Source of the DNA: an uncultured Erythrobacter sp.
GTDB lineage: Bacteria > Pseudomonadota > Alphaproteobacteria > Sphingomonadales > Sphingomonadaceae
DNA length: 64,000 nucleotides
Assembly: GCA_947494705.1 (NCBI GenBank)
Contig: CANLVN010000002.1
Location: forward strand, 806,001-870,000
Reading direction: 5' to 3'
A program made the position numbers and the translations under genes. Of the stretch, positions 1 through 8,752 are shown piece after piece. Under the pieces are notes generated by a model that ran no database searches, was not told the DNA's origin, and saw only the letters and a list, made by a program, of their open reading frames with translations. Within the stretch, counting starts at the first letter, position 1, and each line of letters opens with the position of its first letter.

Positions 1-1
1 T

Positions 2-433
2 GTTGATATCGTTCAAGGGTCATTTCTACTCATCAAGCGCGAGTTCTGGAATGAGCTTGGCGGCTTCGACCTCGAATTCTTCATGTTCGGCGAAGAAGCG
101 GACTTGGCCGCTCGCGCTCGTGGATTTGGAGCCGATCCAGTAATGACGCCGGAAGCCACGATTATTCACTACGGTGGGCGCAGCACCAAGCAATTCTCGA
201 AGCGGATAATCTACGTGATCGGAGGCCGCGTCGGATTGATAAGACGCCATTTCAAAGGTTTCTGGCGTCCGGTGGGTGTAGGGCTAATGGTGTTCTGGGT
301 GTGGTGGCGCGCGAAGGCTTATAAATTCGGGTCTATCCTATTTCCCAAACTCGAGGAGCAAGGTAGCGAGTGGCAGATAGCCTGGGAGCAGCGCGAAAAG
401 TGGATCAAAGGCCCCCCACGCACCTTCCTTTGA
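2..433 (+). CDS. glycosyltransferase family 2, C-terminal part (partial, 5' end outside window)
   Basis: The reading frame is open from base 2 and ends at the TGA at 431-433, so the gene starts before the window. The track ORF at 83 is only an internal Met. The visible peptide has the late GT2 signature: a variant of the GGFDE-x-FFMYGED box (GGFDLEFFMFGEE), then DLAARAR and an IIHYGG motif. These are typical of rhamnosyl-transferase-like GT2 enzymes that add a sugar from a nucleotide donor to a lipid-linked or growing glycan on the cytoplasmic face. A hydrophobic, Trp-rich segment (GVGLMVFWVWW) lies near the C-terminus. It converges on the next gene with a 10-base gap. It is the only plus-strand sugar gene at this edge and may belong to a separate operon of the same polysaccharide locus. 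The acceptor is unknown. Confidence 0.8.
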   Translation, partial: VDIVQGSFLLIKREFWNELGGFDLEFFMFGEEADLAARARGFGADPVMTPEATIIHYGGRSTKQFSKRIIYVIGGRVGLIRRHFKGFWRPVGVGLMVFWVWWRAKAYKFGSILFPKLEEQGSEWQIAWEQREKWIKGPPRTFL

Positions 434-443
434 TCGGTCTGCA

Positions 444-1325
444 TCAGCCGGTTTGACGCGCTCCGGTATCGCGCACCCAGACCGGCGTCTTCCCGCGCGC
501 TTTGTTCCAGCGGAATTGCACCAGCGCAGCGGTTTTCATCGCGAGGTATATCGCCACGTCGAATACGCTTGCGCCGTTCTGCAATGCGGTGCGAAGATTA
601 CCGGGACGGTTGATCTTGGTATTGTGCGGGCTCGGGTAGAGCGCAAGCACCTGCTCGCTGCCGATCCGGCGGCGGGCCTCGATCCTGATCTGGTCGCGCA
701 GGGTGCGCGGCGGGGAGACGGTGAAGTGTACCGGATTACCGTCGACATCCTTGGCAACATTGCGCCGCTCGTCATAGGAAAAGCGCGTACGAACCCATGT
801 GTCATCCGCAAATGTAGGCGGGATTTCTCCCATTCTTTCAAGCCCTGCGGCGGAAAGGCCGAACACGCCCGAGCCCACGAGGCGATCGGTCACGTAAGGC
901 TGCGTCATCCAGACGCGGTAATAGGCCCGCACCCAGAAGTCGGAGCGCGATACGTCCATGTCGAGCGCCGGCGATGCGGCCATCACGCCAGGCTGCCTTA
1001 ACGCGTCCGAAGTCGCCTTCAACGCGTGGTAGGAGCACCGCAGGTCGGCATCGAGGAAGAAACGCGGCGTGCATTTTGCGATGCGATTGGCCTCGTTCAT
1101 CGCGATCACCTTTGACCCTGGCGGCAGATCTAGAACCGTCGCGAACGGGGCTAGCTGCCGTGCGATCTCGACCGTGCGATCCGTGCAGCCATTAGCGGCG
1201 ACTATGATCTCCGGCGGGTTGTCGGCCGGAGCGTCGGCCAGCAGCGTCTTTAGACATCGCCCGATGACCGCTTCTTCGTTATGGGCGGGGATGACAACCG
1301 AGAATTCGGGGGTTGGTGCCACCAT
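444..1325 (-). CDS. glycosyltransferase family 2
   Basis: A 293-residue GT-A enzyme. The N-terminus (FSVVIPAHNEEAVIGRC) is the classical GT2 nucleotide-binding start. It is followed by IIVAANGCTDRT and the metal-binding DxD-type motif FLDADLRC at about residue 100, and then by a late ADDTWVRTRF segment. The start is the ATG at 1325, one base after the stop codon of the UDP-xylose synthase gene. The longer track ORF to 1529 only runs antiparallel-frame into that gene and has no GT sequence. Tight coupling to the upstream epimerase suggests it uses a sugar nucleotide made in this cluster, possibly UDP-xylose or a product of it, but donor and acceptor cannot be read from the sequence. No membrane anchor is obvious. 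Confidence 0.85.
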   Translation of the reverse strand: MVAPTPEFSVVIPAHNEEAVIGRCLKTLLADAPADNPPEIIVAANGCTDRTVEIARQLAPFATVLDLPPGSKVIAMNEANRIAKCTPRFFLDADLRCSYHALKATSDALRQPGVMAASPALDMDVSRSDFWVRAYYRVWMTQPYVTDRLVGSGVFGLSAAGLERMGEIPPTFADDTWVRTRFSYDERRNVAKDVDGNPVHFTVSPPRTLRDQIRIEARRRIGSEQVLALYPSPHNTKINRPGNLRTALQNGASVFDVAIYLAMKTAALVQFRWNKARGKTPVWVRDTGARQTG

Positions 1326-1326
1326 A

Positions 1327-2283
1327 CTAGGCCTCGGCTTTGAGCAATCCGTCGAAATATTCGATGGTCTTGGCCAATCCTTCGCGCAGTGGTGTTCGCG
1401 GGGCCCAGTCATCGAGCTTGACCTGCGCCAGCGAAATGTCCGGTCGGCGTTGCTTTGGATCGTCCTGCGGTAGATCGTGGAAAGCGATTTCCGATTTCGA
1501 ACCGATGATGTCGAGCACCGTCTCGGCAAGCTCCAGCATCGAGAATTCGCCGGGATTGCCGAGGTTCATCGGTCCGGTGAAGCCGTGCTCGGTCGCCATA
1601 AACTTGACGAAGCCGTCGATCAGGTCGTCGACATAGCAGAAACTGCGCGTCTGCTTGCCGTCGCCGAAGATCGTGATGTCTTCCCCACGCAATGCCTGCA
1701 TGATGAAGTTCGACACAACGCGCCCGTCCTGCGGATGCATTCGCGGACCGTAGGTGTTGAAGATACGGACCACCTTGATGTCGAGGTCGTGCTGGCGATG
1801 ATAGTCGAAGAAAAGCGTCTCCGCGCACCGCTTGCCCTCGTCATAGCAGGAGCGCGGGCCGATCGGATTGACGTTGCCCCAATAGCTTTCGGGCTGCGGG
1901 TGGACGTCCGGATCACCATAGACCTCGCTGGTCGATGCCTGAAAGATGCGGGCGCCCACGCGCTTGGCCAGGCCCAGCATGTTTATTGCGCCGTGAACGC
2001 TCGTCTTCGTCGTTTGCACCGGATCGCGCTGATAATGGATCGGAGAGGCGGGGCAAGCGAGATTGTAGATCTCGCCCACCTCGACGTAGAGCGGGAACGT
2101 GACGTCGTGGCGCATCAGCTCGAATTGCGGATGGCCGATCAGGTGGACGATATTATCGCGCGTGCCGGTGTAGAAATTGTCGACGCACAGGACATTGTTG
2201 CCCTCGGCAATCAGTCTGTCGCAAAGATGCGAACCGAGAAATCCAGCACCGCCGGTAACAAGAACGGCCTTGCGTCCATACAT
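1327..2283 (-). CDS. UDP-glucuronate decarboxylase / UDP-xylose synthase (NAD-dependent SDR epimerase family)
   Basis: An extended SDR enzyme of 318 residues with the Rossmann motif [11 protein letters not shown], the [18 protein letters not shown] segment typical of UXS, the STSEVYGDP motif and the catalytic YDEGK (YxxxK). This matches bacterial and plant UDP-xylose synthases, which oxidise UDP-glucuronate at C4 and decarboxylate it with tightly bound NAD. The start is taken as the ATG at 2283, because AGGAG lies nine bases upstream. The track Met at 2292 directly abuts the Shine-Dalgarno and cannot be used well. It is first of a pair with the GT2 gene (1-base gap). UDP-glucuronate must come from a UDP-glucose dehydrogenase here or elsewhere; the dehydrogenase at 9985-11250 is one candidate. 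Confidence 0.9.
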   Translation of the reverse strand: MYGRKAVLVTGGAGFLGSHLCDRLIAEGNNVLCVDNFYTGTRDNIVHLIGHPQFELMRHDVTFPLYVEVGEIYNLACPASPIHYQRDPVQTTKTSVHGAINMLGLAKRVGARIFQASTSEVYGDPDVHPQPESYWGNVNPIGPRSCYDEGKRCAETLFFDYHRQHDLDIKVVRIFNTYGPRMHPQDGRVVSNFIMQALRGEDITIFGDGKQTRSFCYVDDLIDGFVKFMATEHGFTGPMNLGNPGEFSMLELAETVLDIIGSKSEIAFHDLPQDDPKQRRPDISLAQVKLDDWAPRTPLREGLAKTIEYFDGLLKAEA

Positions 2284-2391
2284 CGAGTGCATCTCCTAAT
2301 GTGGGTCCGCGCCCGTCTTCGGCAAATGGCGGCACGGCTGTATTCGGGAAAGATCGGATGGGCGCCCCTAGAGGTGTTCAGGGCAGTCGGG

Positions 2392-4605
2392 TCAATCCGT
2401 GTCACCACCATACTGGTAATACTGGTACTGATAGGCGTAGTCCGATCCAGCCTCAAGCGCGCGATACTTCGTAAGCACGGCACCGATCACGTTGGCGCCG
2501 ACATGCTGCAGTCGTTTCAAAGCTGTGCGGGCCTGTGCAAAGCTGGTGCGGTTGGCTTCGATTACGAAGATCGTCGCATCGACGCACTGGGCGATCTCCG
2601 GGGCATCGGCCAAGCCCAGAACGGGCGGGGAGTCGATTAGGATGATCGAATATTCCTTGCGCTGCTCTTCGATGAAATCCTCGAAGCGACGCGAGGAAAG
2701 CAGTTCGACCGGATTGGGAGGGATGCCGGCCACCGAGAGGATCTGGAGATTTTCGTGAACACCCTCAATGATGGCTTCTTCGAGCGGAGCATGACCGAGC
2801 AGGACTTCGGTGATGCCGACATCGCGGCGGTCGATGTCGAGAAGCTTGACGATCGACGGCTTGCGAAGATCGGAATCGATCAGCAGCGTGCGACGCCCGA
2901 GCCGCGCGAACAGTTCGGCAAGGATGAGGGCAGTGGTCGACTTGCCTTCCGATGCTTGGCTGCTGGTCAGCTGGACAACGGCACCATCCCGCGGAACCGC
3001 AAAGTCGATGGTCGATCGGATCGAGGCATAAGCTTCCATCAACGAACTGAACTGGTTGGCCTCCTGCCGGTCGATATCGTCCGACTTGACGTGCGGCGTG
3101 AGGCCGAGAACAGGCAGTCCGAGCCGCTCGTCGATATCCTCGGTCCGGCGGAACTGGTCGACGAAGATCTCGCGAAGCAATGCAAGGCCACCTGCAAGCG
3201 CGATCGAGAGCACCAGCGCAATAAGCATGTTGCGGGCGATGTTCGGTGAAACTGGGGAACGTGGCACGACGGCACTGTCGAGAATGGTGATCGCGCCACT
3301 CTGCACGTTTGCTGCGGTGCTGATCGAATTGAAGCGGACAAGGAGGCTTTCAAGCTGCGTCCGCAGCGCCTCTGCTTCGCGCTCGAGGCCCGCATATTCG
3401 ATGGTCTTGTCCTGCTCGACCAGTGCTTCGCCGGTAACCGAGTTGAGCTCGCCGGAAAGCGCCGCTTCCTGGTTGCGCGCGATCACATACTCGCTGCGAA
3501 TGGTCGACTTTATGTCGCGGCCGATCTGTTCGATCTGCGCGTCGATCTGTTCGATGCGCGAGAGGATTTCCTGTATTTCGGGGAATTGGTCGTTGTAGCG
3601 TTGGCGCAGATTGGTCAGCTGGCCGGCAAGCTCGGCGCGCTGCTGGATCAGGCCCTGTATCGCCGAATTGTTCTGGACTTCGGGCAGTTGCGAAGCAGGG
3701 AGGTTGGAAACCGAGCGCCATTTCTGCTCCGCAGCGATGCGTGCGGCGCGAGCTTGTGCAACCGTCTGGTTAATGCTTGAAAGATTGGAGCCGATGATCG
3801 TCTGGCCGTTATTCTCCTCGTCGGAGCCAACCGTTCCCGGCGTGACGATGCCGACACTGCGGGCATAATCGTTGGCTGCCCGCTCGGCTTGATCGAGTTG
3901 AGCACGCACATCCTCGATCTGTTCGGTCAGATATTCGCGCGCATAGCTGTTGCTCTCAACGTTGCGGCGCGTATCGGATTGTTGGAAGGCCTCGGCGTAG
4001 GCATTCGTGACTTCCGCAGCGAGCACCGGATCTTTCGATTGGAAATTGATCGCAATGATCTGGCTGTTGATCGGCACTTCCGCGCTTACCCGCTCCTGAA
4101 GTGCGGTTATCGCCATGCGCATCTTATCCTGGTTCCATTCCTCGTCGCTGCGCTGCGGAGGTCGGCTCTCGTCGATGTCGGAGCCAAGCAAAGCATTACG
4201 CGTGCCCAGATTGAGATCGTTGGCGACCACCTCGGCAAGGTTGCGACTCTCGATCACCGTACCCTGCGTTTCCATGAAAAGGTCGATTTCGTTGGACGAT
4301 GCGATCGGCGTCGATACGTCCTGCCCTTCCACGATGTAATTGCCCCAGGGCTGGATCCTCACCGTGGCCGTTGCTTCGTAGATCGGTGTGGTGAGCAAGG
4401 TTATGATCAGTCCGACCAGCAGCGAGGCCAGGATTGTGCCTCCAATCAGCCAGCGCTGACGGAACAAGGCACCTCGCAGCCATGCCGTGTCGATCTGGAA
4501 CCCGGCAGGTTGCTGCGGCTCGACCACATCGCCCGGCATGTAACGGTCGACCCACAAATCGCGCCCGGAAAGATCATTCGAGTGTGTAATGGAGCGTTCG
4601 TTCAT
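2392..4605 (-). CDS. Wzc-type polysaccharide co-polymerase with bacterial tyrosine kinase domain
   Basis: 737 residues. A short cytoplasmic N-terminus, a membrane helix near residues 55-76 (WLIGGTILASLLVGLIITLL) and a Wzz/chain-length domain come first. A long coiled-coil periplasmic region follows, then a second helix near 470 (MLIALVLSIALAGGLALL). The C-terminal BY-kinase has Walker A SSQASEGKST, Walker A' LLIDSDLRKP and Walker B IILIDSPPV. The tail YAYQYQYYQYGG is the Tyr cluster that such kinases autophosphorylate. The family sets polymer length and couples Wzy polymerisation to Wza export through cycles of phosphorylation. Walker A has SQASEGK where many homologues have SxxPGEGK. It lies 33 bases downstream of the wza-like gene on the same strand. 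Confidence 0.93.
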   Translation of the reverse strand: MNERSITHSNDLSGRDLWVDRYMPGDVVEPQQPAGFQIDTAWLRGALFRQRWLIGGTILASLLVGLIITLLTTPIYEATATVRIQPWGNYIVEGQDVSTPIASSNEIDLFMETQGTVIESRNLAEVVANDLNLGTRNALLGSDIDESRPPQRSDEEWNQDKMRMAITALQERVSAEVPINSQIIAINFQSKDPVLAAEVTNAYAEAFQQSDTRRNVESNSYAREYLTEQIEDVRAQLDQAERAANDYARSVGIVTPGTVGSDEENNGQTIIGSNLSSINQTVAQARAARIAAEQKWRSVSNLPASQLPEVQNNSAIQGLIQQRAELAGQLTNLRQRYNDQFPEIQEILSRIEQIDAQIEQIGRDIKSTIRSEYVIARNQEAALSGELNSVTGEALVEQDKTIEYAGLEREAEALRTQLESLLVRFNSISTAANVQSGAITILDSAVVPRSPVSPNIARNMLIALVLSIALAGGLALLREIFVDQFRRTEDIDERLGLPVLGLTPHVKSDDIDRQEANQFSSLMEAYASIRSTIDFAVPRDGAVVQLTSSQASEGKSTTALILAELFARLGRRTLLIDSDLRKPSIVKLLDIDRRDVGITEVLLGHAPLEEAIIEGVHENLQILSVAGIPPNPVELLSSRRFEDFIEEQRKEYSIILIDSPPVLGLADAPEIAQCVDATIFVIEANRTSFAQARTALKRLQHVGANVIGAVLTKYRALEAGSDYAYQYQYYQYGGDTD

Positions 4606-4638
4606 GACTTTATCGAGAGGGTCGCCTTCTGGGCCGGA

Positions 4639-5379
4639 TCAATTGTTATCGTCGATCAAATTAATACCGGCCGAGGCGAAGACGCCAAATGCCGGAAGGG
4701 CGGTTAGGAAGTCCTGCCAGAAAACCGACATGCCATCGGTGCCCACGACCACCCGGTCCCCAGGCTCGAGGATTGGGTCAAGCATCGTGCCCTGACTGAC
4801 TTGAGAATAGTCGAACTTCGCCACCGAAATCCCATTCGCGGTCTCGCGGAATACGGCGACCTGGTCACGTTTTGCTGTACGCGAGGTGCCACCGCCCATG
4901 GCGATAGCGGCAGAAAGCCTTGCCCCGGGCTGGAATGCATAGACACCGGGATCTTCCACCGCACCTTCGACGGTTACGAGATGCGAGGCATATTCGTTGA
5001 CGTTGACCGAGACCATCGGCTGACGAAGTCCGGCAGCAGTCAATCGGCGAGCGACGTCCTGTTCGAACTGCGCAGCGGTCATCCCGGCAGCCTGGATCGA
5101 GCCGAGCATTGGCAACGACACGTCGCCACCCACGCCGATGCGCACGTTCTGGAGGCTGAAATCGGGTTCACGGAACACGTTGACCGAAATCTGGTCCGAT
5201 GGGCGCATCAGATAGGTGTTGGAGCGCGTGACCGAGTAGCCTCTCTGGCCAAGGTCGGTGCGCGGGGTCGAGGCGGCGGGCCCGATGACCGGTTCAGGGG
5301 TCGATGCACACGCCCCCAATGACATGGCTACTAAAGCACAGATACCGAACTTGAAATCGCCAGCTTTGGTCAAGATCAC
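4639..5379 (-). CDS. polysaccharide export outer-membrane lipoprotein (Wza/GumB/OPX family)
   Basis: A lipoprotein signal (FGICALVAMSLGACAS) gives a Cys+1 anchor. The Poly_export domain follows with YLMRPSDQISVNVFREPDFS, then a SLBB-like domain (VTVEGAVEDPGVYAFQPGARL). The family forms the outer-membrane channel that receives polymer from Wzc. About 245 residues is short compared with E. coli Wza and close to GumB-like OPX proteins. Three starts are possible: ATG 5391 (no Shine-Dalgarno), GTG 5379 (GGAGGG about 4-5 bases upstream) and TTG 5373 (same SD, about 10 bases). I use GTG 5379. A hairpin-forming leader lies directly upstream. Confidence 0.9.
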   Translation of the reverse strand: MILTKAGDFKFGICALVAMSLGACASTPEPVIGPAASTPRTDLGQRGYSVTRSNTYLMRPSDQISVNVFREPDFSLQNVRIGVGGDVSLPMLGSIQAAGMTAAQFEQDVARRLTAAGLRQPMVSVNVNEYASHLVTVEGAVEDPGVYAFQPGARLSAAIAMGGGTSRTAKRDQVAVFRETANGISVAKFDYSQVSQGTMLDPILEPGDRVVVGTDGMSVFWQDFLTALPAFGVFASAGINLIDDNN

Positions 5380-5400
5380 GGGTCCCTCCATTATTGAGCA

Positions 5401-5452
5401 AAGACGCGTAGCCCCTTAGATGCGGCAGCGCAACACGCTTTGCCCGCGTCTT
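5401..5452 (-). promoter_or_regulatory. hairpin in the 5' leader of the wza-like gene
   Basis: AAGACGCG at 5401-5408 and CGCGTCTT at 5445-5452 form a perfect 8-bp inverted repeat. A smaller AGCG-CAACA-CGCT hairpin sits inside it. It ends only 22 bases before the likely GTG start of the export gene, so it would fold in the untranslated leader. Its function is not known; translational or antitermination control is possible. Confidence 0.35.
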
Positions 5453-5642
5453 GGACGCCCCTAGTCAAACTGGGACAGAGCGCGCTTTGCATGCGGTAAA
5501 GCTTTGTGCAATCGCCAATTTCCGATTCAACCGAAGCGGTGCAAACTAGGGCAATTGCTTCTTCAGCGGTGGATACTTGCGCCCCAGAAGGAAGGAAGTA
5601 TTTCCTGGGTTTCGCAATGCCACAGCAGCAAGGATTACGCAG

Positions 5643-6188
5643 ATGGAGCACCACATCTCGACGCTCAGCGCCGCAGCGGTTGGTTTCTACGCCATGGTTC
5701 TGCTTGCCTGCGCCTTTGCGGCCTTATCGGCTTCTCATAAGCTTCAGCCGCGCTGGCACCTAGTGGTTTGGTCTTTGCTTGTCGTATTGTTCGGCATTCT
5801 CATGATTTCCCGGCTGACAGGTCTCGAGGAGGGTTTCAGGGAGTCGTTCCGGGAAACGATGCGCTCGAGCGGCAAATATAGCGGCCGACGTTCGGTCCAG
5901 GGGATTGCAATGTCGGCCTTACTAATAGCCTTCTTCGGCTTGGGCATTTTCGCATTCGCGCGGATTTCCCGCGTGATACGGGGCCGCCGAGACCGTTTGG
6001 TGGTAATGGCACTGTGCGCTGGATCTGTGATGGTCGTGCTCGTATCGTTACGGCTCGTCTCGCTGCATATGATCGACCGGGCGCTCTACGGCCCGCTCAA
6101 GCTGAACTGGATTGCTGATGCAGGCAGTTCCCTGCTGATCATTGGGGCGGCCGTCTTCTATGTGAAAAGGATCGGGGGCCGGTCTTAA
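5643..6188 (+). CDS. hypothetical multi-pass membrane protein
   Basis: 181 residues with about five hydrophobic helices (AAVGFYAMVLLACAFAAL, VVWSLLVVLFGILMI, MSALLIAFFGLGIFAF, VMALCAGSVMVVLVSL, SSLLIIGAAVFYV). No catalytic motif or known domain is recognised. The start is the ATG at 5643 with AAGGA nine bases upstream, not the track start at 5577. It is transcribed against the surrounding exopolysaccharide genes. Its 3' end overlaps the 3' end of wecB by four bases, and it diverges from the wza-like gene. The small basic/acidic loop between helices 2 and 3 (GLEEGFRESFRETMRSSGK) is probably cytoplasmic. A role in the polysaccharide locus is only suggested by position. Confidence 0.7.
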   Translation: MEHHISTLSAAAVGFYAMVLLACAFAALSASHKLQPRWHLVVWSLLVVLFGILMISRLTGLEEGFRESFRETMRSSGKYSGRRSVQGIAMSALLIAFFGLGIFAFARISRVIRGRRDRLVVMALCAGSVMVVLVSLRLVSLHMIDRALYGPLKLNWIADAGSSLLIIGAAVFYVKRIGGRS

Positions 6189-7324
6189 TCGTGGAGCAGA
6201 TGCGCATCGGCTATCAGGGCTGCGATGCGCTTTGCTGCCATGCCGTCGCCATACGGATTGTGCGCTTGTGCCATCGCTTTATAGGTCGATTCATCGTCCA
6301 GTAAGTGGCTGGTTTCACGTATAATTCGGTCCTTGTCGGCTCCCACGAGCAGTGCCGTTCCCGCCGCCACGCCCTCGGGCCGCTCGGTGGTATCGCGCAT
6401 CACCAGAACCGGCTTGCCCAGGCTCGGCGCTTCTTCCTGGATGCCGCCTGAATCCGTCAGCACGAGATCGCTCGCCTCCATCATCGCGACGAAGTTGAGG
6501 TAGTCGAGCGGTTCGATCAGGGCGACGTTGGCATTGTCCTGCAAGGCTGGCCGCATCACTTCAGCGACGTTGGGATTGGGGTGCATCGGGTAGATGATCG
6601 CAACGTCGTCGCGGGCGGCGAGCTGCGTCAGCGCGGCTGCGATCTGGTGCATTCCCTCGCCGAAATTCTCGCGCCGGTGCGCGGTGACGGCGATAATCCG
6701 TTTGCCCTCAAAGCGTTGTTTCAGCGGGGCAATTGCCGGAGCGAGCGCAGGGTTCGCGGCCAGTTTCGCGCGCACCGAAAGCAAGGCGTCGATGACCGTG
6801 TTGCCCGTGACATGGATTGCGCGCTCGGCGACATTCTCCGCGCGCAGGGCTCTTGCGGCTTCCTCGGTCGGGGCGAAGTGCAGGTCCGAGACGACACCTG
6901 TGACCTTGCGGTTCACCTCTTCGGGCCAGGGCGCATAGATGTCGCCGCTGCGCAATCCTGCTTCAACGTGGCCGACGGGTATTCGCCTGAAATAGCAGGC
7001 TAATGTCGCCATCATCGTGGTCAGCGTGTCGCCATGGACAAGCACACGGTCAGGCTTCTCTGCATCGAGCGCTTCGCCGAAACGAGTGATGATGCGCGCC
7101 GAAAGCGCATCGAGGCTCTGGCCGGGCTGCATCAGGTCGAGGTCGATGTCGGGCGAGATTCCCGCGATATCGAGAACCTGGTCGAGCATCTCGCGGTGCT
7201 GCGCGGTGACTGCGACCCGCGTGTCGAATCCGCCATGCTCTTGCAGGGCGCGGACCACGGGAAACATCTTGATCGCTTCGGGCCGGGTTCCGAAAGTGAC
7301 CAGAATCCGCGGATTTCGGCTCAT
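6185..7324 (-). CDS. wecB: UDP-N-acetylglucosamine 2-epimerase (non-hydrolysing)
   Basis: 379 residues with a GT-B-like fold. Visible family motifs are TFGTRPEAIKMFPV at the N-terminus, TAQHREMLDQVL, VHGDTLTTM, GHVEAGLRSGD, TAHRRENFGEG and the late LTDSGGIQEEAPSLGKPVLVMRDTTERPE. It converts UDP-GlcNAc to UDP-ManNAc in the cytoplasm. The ATG overlaps the stop of the wecC-type dehydrogenase gene (ATGA), so the two enzymes are translationally coupled and together give UDP-ManNAcA for the polymer. Length and motifs are normal for the family. Confidence 0.95.
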   Translation of the reverse strand: MSRNPRILVTFGTRPEAIKMFPVVRALQEHGGFDTRVAVTAQHREMLDQVLDIAGISPDIDLDLMQPGQSLDALSARIITRFGEALDAEKPDRVLVHGDTLTTMMATLACYFRRIPVGHVEAGLRSGDIYAPWPEEVNRKVTGVVSDLHFAPTEEAARALRAENVAERAIHVTGNTVIDALLSVRAKLAANPALAPAIAPLKQRFEGKRIIAVTAHRRENFGEGMHQIAAALTQLAARDDVAIIYPMHPNPNVAEVMRPALQDNANVALIEPLDYLNFVAMMEASDLVLTDSGGIQEEAPSLGKPVLVMRDTTERPEGVAAGTALLVGADKDRIIRETSHLLDDESTYKAMAQAHNPYGDGMAAKRIAALIADAHLLHD

Positions 7325-8622
7325 TTTTTCAGCATTCCGCGCGTGTCGAACACGAGCTTGCCCGCAAGGTCGGCGGGCAGGAGGTGTTTGAAGGCGGTGT
7401 GATCGACCAGCACGACGATGACTTCGGCGGTTTGCAGCGCTTCGTCAAGTTCGACCAGCTGCGCGCCAGAACCGGCAAAACCGGCAGGCAATTCAGTGGC
7501 ATACGGCTCGACCACCATGATCCGCGAGCCGCGCGTTTTCGCAAGGCTCAGTGCGATCTCCATCGCCGGGCTTTCGCGGAAGTCGTCGATGTCGGGCTTG
7601 AAGGCGAGGCCAAGCAGCGCGACCTTTCCGGGCACCGCATCGAGCAACGCGCGCACGCGGCGTTCGGTGTATACAGCCTTGAAATCGTTGACTTCTCGCG
7701 CAGTGCGAATGAGGTTTGCCGCCTTCGGAGAGGAGGCGACGAGGAACCACGGATCGACTGCGATGCAATGCCCACCGACACCCGGGCCCGGCTGGAGGAT
7801 ATTGACCCTAGGATGGCGGTTGGCGAGCGCGATCACGTCCCACACATCGACGCCGAGATCGTCGGCTATCACGCTCAATTCATTGGCAAAAGCGATGTTG
7901 ACGTCGCGGTACGAGTTCTCGGTCAGCTTGACCGTTTCGGCAATGCGGCAATTGGTCGTGAGGCAGTCGCCCTCGACAAAGCTCTTGTACAACGCTCCGG
8001 CGCGGCTCGCGCAGGCCGGGGTGATGCCGCCGATCACGCGGTCGTTCTGTACCAGTTCGCGGACGATCTTGCCCGGCAAAACCCTTTCAGGACAATAGGC
8101 TAGCGCGATATCGCCCGGCTCCTGCGAGCCGTAGACGGGCAGTTTCAGGTCGGGGCGCAGCTCGGCGATGATCTGCGCAACGCGCTCGGTCGTGCCCACC
8201 GGTGAGGTGCTCTCGACTATGACGCAGGCACCCGGCTGGACCTGTGGTGCGATGGCGCGTGCAGCGCTTTCTACATAGCTGATATCCGGGGTTTTTTCCT
8301 CGGTCAGTGGGGTCGGCACGGCGATCATGTAGAAGTGCGCGCTGGGCACTTCGAGCGACGCGGTGAGCTTGCCACTGTCGGAAGCCTCGCGCACCAGCCG
8401 GTCGAGATCCTTTTCCTCGATATGGATGCCGCCGGCATTGACGGTTTCGACAACCTTTTCAGACACATCCACGCCGCAGACATCCCAACCGTAACTGGCC
8501 AGGACAGCGGCGGTGGGAAGGCCGATATAGCCAAGCCCGATGACCGCGACCTGATGATCGGGCGCGGGCTGGACATTGGCGGCCGGGCCAATCGCCGTTG
8601 ATGTGTCGAAAGGGGCGTTCAT
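7321..8622 (-). CDS. wecC: UDP-N-acetyl-D-mannosamine dehydrogenase (UDP-glucose/GDP-mannose dehydrogenase superfamily)
   Basis: 433 residues. An N-terminal NAD-binding domain (VAVIGLGYIGLPTAAVLASYGW) precedes VPTPLTEEKTPDISYVESA, the SPVGTTERV motif and YCPERVLPGKIVREL. The catalytic-Cys region is VNILQPGPGVGGHCIAVDPWFL, and the C-terminal domain contains LLGLAFKPDIDDFRESPAMEI. The PGVGGHCIAVDPWF form of the active site is typical of UDP-ManNAc/UDP-GlcNAc dehydrogenases rather than UDP-glucose dehydrogenase. It oxidises UDP-ManNAc to UDP-ManNAcA with 2 NAD+. I start at the ATG at 8622, with GAGGA about ten bases upstream. The track start at 8658 lacks a ribosome site. It is followed directly by wecB. 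Confidence 0.92.
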   Translation of the reverse strand: MNAPFDTSTAIGPAANVQPAPDHQVAVIGLGYIGLPTAAVLASYGWDVCGVDVSEKVVETVNAGGIHIEEKDLDRLVREASDSGKLTASLEVPSAHFYMIAVPTPLTEEKTPDISYVESAARAIAPQVQPGACVIVESTSPVGTTERVAQIIAELRPDLKLPVYGSQEPGDIALAYCPERVLPGKIVRELVQNDRVIGGITPACASRAGALYKSFVEGDCLTTNCRIAETVKLTENSYRDVNIAFANELSVIADDLGVDVWDVIALANRHPRVNILQPGPGVGGHCIAVDPWFLVASSPKAANLIRTAREVNDFKAVYTERRVRALLDAVPGKVALLGLAFKPDIDDFRESPAMEIALSLAKTRGSRIMVVEPYATELPAGFAGSGAQLVELDEALQTAEVIVVLVDHTAFKHLLPADLAGKLVFDTRGMLKK

Positions 8623-8752
8623 ATGGCTTAAATCCTCGGCTTTTCGCGTCGAGGACATGGCCGCAAAGGGGTAAACATCGCGTTAGGCTTGATGCGATTT
8701 TCGCAGTCTTACCAAAAGGGGGCTAACGCGACCTAAAAGGTATTGAACGCGC

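Noticed and set aside
1477-2640. 387-residue plus-strand ORF across the UDP-xylose synthase gene
   Set aside because: Antisense shadow; the minus strand carries clear SDR motifs and a ribosome site, and this ORF has none.
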